Positions 6,155 to 6,677 of a stretch of DNA of 6,677 nucleotides are shown here, piece by piece. The stretch spans positions 1 to 6,677 of the forward strand of contig QMPZ01000089.1 of the NCBI GenBank assembly GCA_003648815.1, given 5' to 3'. The stretch's first letter is position 1. Every line of letters starts with the position of its first letter. The position numbers were made by a program, and so were the translations under genes. The notes under the pieces were generated by a model. It was not told the origin of the DNA and ran no database searches. It worked only from the letters and a program-made list of their open reading frames with translations. This DNA is from Candidatus Aerophobota bacterium (GTDB lineage: Bacteria; Aerophobota; Aerophobia; Aerophobales; B47-G16).

Positions 6155-6440
6155 ACGCCTTCTTTCAACGAAAGTATTCTGAAAAATCTTGTAAAAGTAG
6201 TAGCAGCAAAACCATAACATCCCCTGCTTTACCCTCGGCAACTTGATATTGAGGCTTGTTGAGCTTAAAAAAAATCTAAATAAGTTCTCCCCTTTGTCTT
6301 AACCTTCCTGTCCATTTTCTCACCGGATTGGAAAATGTCTTACAAAGCTTTACCATCTTTCTTATGCTATTCTGTCTTTTGTCCGTCTTAATCAGCCTTT
6401 TCTCGCTCAAAGTCTTTCTGGCAGCGATGTCCATTGGGTC
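6155..6440. other. Gene-poor gap after atpB
   Basis: No recognisable gene on the plus strand and no sign of ATPase subunit D was seen in the six frames. A 5-bp hairpin CTTTC-AAC-GAAAG lies at 6162-6174 but has no T tract, so atpB has no clear intrinsic terminator. An A8 run sits at 6267-6274. From about 6281 to 6440 the plus strand turns pyrimidine-rich, the opposite of the purine-rich sense strands of tig, clpP and the ATPase genes. That switch would fit minus-strand coding or a decayed minus-strand gene (see 6276-6434). Confidence 0.6.
6276..6434 (-). CDS. Doubtful small basic ORF (52 aa), divergent from the GntR gene
   Basis: It opens with ATG at 6434-6432 and ends with TAG at 6278-6276, giving 52 residues that begin MDIAARKTLSEKRL and end RLRQRGELI. 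About 16 of 52 residues are Lys or Arg, so the product would be strongly basic. No family was recognised. For it: a left-facing consensus promoter at 6461-6487 would start transcription about 20 bases upstream, and strand composition switches to purine-rich on this strand. Against it: no Shine-Dalgarno sequence precedes the ATG, and purine-rich DNA gives Lys/Arg-rich ORFs by chance. It could be a remnant, a leader of a small RNA, or non-coding. Confidence 0.25.
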   Translation of the reverse strand: MDIAARKTLSEKRLIKTDKRQNSIRKMVKLCKTFSNPVRKWTGRLRQRGELI

Positions 6441-6468
6441 TTGACAAATATTAAGAATGTATTATAAT
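6441..6468 (+). promoter_or_regulatory. Consensus sigma70-type promoter of the GntR gene
   Basis: TTGACA (6441-6446) and TATAAT (6463-6468) are both perfect consensus hexamers separated by 16 bases. Transcription would start near 6475, about 33 bases before the ATG. This is by far the strongest promoter-like sequence in the window. A strong promoter on a regulator gene usually implies repression, and a candidate operator lies just downstream at 6480-6492. Confidence 0.85.
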
Positions 6469-6487
6469 ATTAATGTAATATTGTCAA
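6461..6487 (-). promoter_or_regulatory. Mirror-image divergent promoter sharing the -10 box
   Basis: Read on the minus strand, TTGACA occupies 6487-6482 and TATAAT 6466-6461, separated by 15 bases. Its -10 overlaps that of the rightward promoter inside the palindrome ATTATAAT (6461-6468). The 15-base spacer is shorter than the optimum of about 17, so it may be weaker than its rightward twin. Leftward transcription would start near 6454 and run into 6434-6276. Confidence 0.5.
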
Positions 6488-6492
6488 ACAAT
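6480..6492. promoter_or_regulatory. Candidate GntR (FadR-type) operator
   Basis: ATTGT-CAA-ACAAT is a perfect 13-base palindrome. Its core TTGTCAAACAA fits TNGTNNNACNA, the pattern known for FadR-subfamily GntR operators. It lies just after the predicted rightward start and before the GGAG ribosome site, where a bound dimer would block transcription. It also overlaps the -35 box of the leftward promoter. The position suggests autoregulation by the adjacent GntR protein; this is inference. Confidence 0.55.
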
Positions 6493-6507
6493 CCGGAGTA
6501 AAAAATT

Positions 6508-6677
6508 ATGCGAGCAGTAAGGCGAACGACGCTACCTGTTCTGGTAGCTGAAGAGATCAGGCGAGACATCATTCGCGGAAAATTAAAACCAGGTAGCAGG
6601 CTTCCCACTGAAAAAGAACTGAGTAAACAGTTAGGGGTAGGCCGTCCTACAGTAAGGGAAGCTTTAAGAATACTGGA
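6508..6677 (+). CDS. GntR-family transcriptional regulator, FadR-like (N-terminal part, cut by window end)
   Basis: The first 56 residues are present and the gene continues beyond the window. They form the winged helix-turn-helix DNA-binding domain of the GntR family. The first helix carries EEIRRDIIRGKLKPGSRLPTE (about 15-35). The recognition region KELSKQLGVGRPTVREALRIL (about 36-56) is of the kind found in the FadR/FCD subfamily, whose missing C-terminal domain binds small carboxylates or other metabolites. The ATG is supported by CGGAG (6494-6498), nine bases upstream. A perfect-consensus promoter and a TTGTcaaACAA palindrome precede it. It appears to be transcribed separately from atpB. 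The effector and target genes cannot be told from this fragment. Confidence 0.93.
   Translation, partial: MRAVRRTTLPVLVAEEIRRDIIRGKLKPGSRLPTEKELSKQLGVGRPTVREALRIL

Noticed and set aside
6162..6174. CTTTC-AAC-GAAAG hairpin as a terminator for atpB.
   Set aside because: It has only five pairs, two of them G-C, and no T tract follows.

Overview
This window comes from a bacterium, since it holds trigger factor, ClpP, Shine-Dalgarno-led genes and consensus sigma70-type promoters. Protein sequences are rich in Glu, Lys and Arg, arginine is written mostly as AGA/AGG, sense strands are purine-rich, and the ATPase is of the V/A (rotary, archaeal/vacuolar) type rather than the F type. That mix suggests an anaerobic and possibly thermophilic lineage, perhaps a little-cultured phylum. 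The sequence alone does not allow a firmer placement.

Positions 1-734 hold a same-strand array of seven tRNA genes: Pro(TGG), Arg(TCT), Gly(TCC), His(GTG), Lys(CTT), Gly(GCC) and Leu(TAG). A perfect TATAAT box lies upstream of the first. Three genes encode the 3' CCA and four do not. A 259-base gap (735-993) follows. It contains an elaborate nested inverted repeat (809-929) that would form a structured leader for the next gene.

Positions 994-2915 carry tig (trigger factor) and clpP (protease subunit), the usual start of a tig-clpP-clpX-lon protein quality-control cluster. Here clpX does not follow. Instead, after 79 bases come the A and B subunits of a V/A-type ATPase (2995-6154). Both look intact by length and by active-site residues, but no other ATPase subunit lies on either side. 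Hairpins ending at, or just before, the ribosome binding site precede both clpP and atpA and share the motif CTTAACT.

Positions 6155-6507 form a gene-poor gap. Its right end is a compact regulatory region: a perfect TTGACA-16-TATAAT promoter facing right, a mirror-image TTGACA-15-TATAAT facing left that shares the palindromic -10 box ATTATAAT, and a TTGTcaaACAA palindrome matching the FadR-type GntR operator pattern. To the right starts a GntR-family regulator cut by the window end. To the left the minus strand holds a doubtful 52-residue basic ORF.

Working together, the left half supplies translation and protein-folding/turnover functions: tRNAs, a nascent-chain chaperone and a protease core. 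The ATPase pair would be the catalytic head of an ion-translocating rotary enzyme whose stalk and membrane parts must be encoded elsewhere. The GntR gene appears to be a separate, probably self-regulated unit. The most unusual points are the orphan A-B pair in the place of clpX, the symmetric divergent promoter with its operator, and the structured element ahead of tig.
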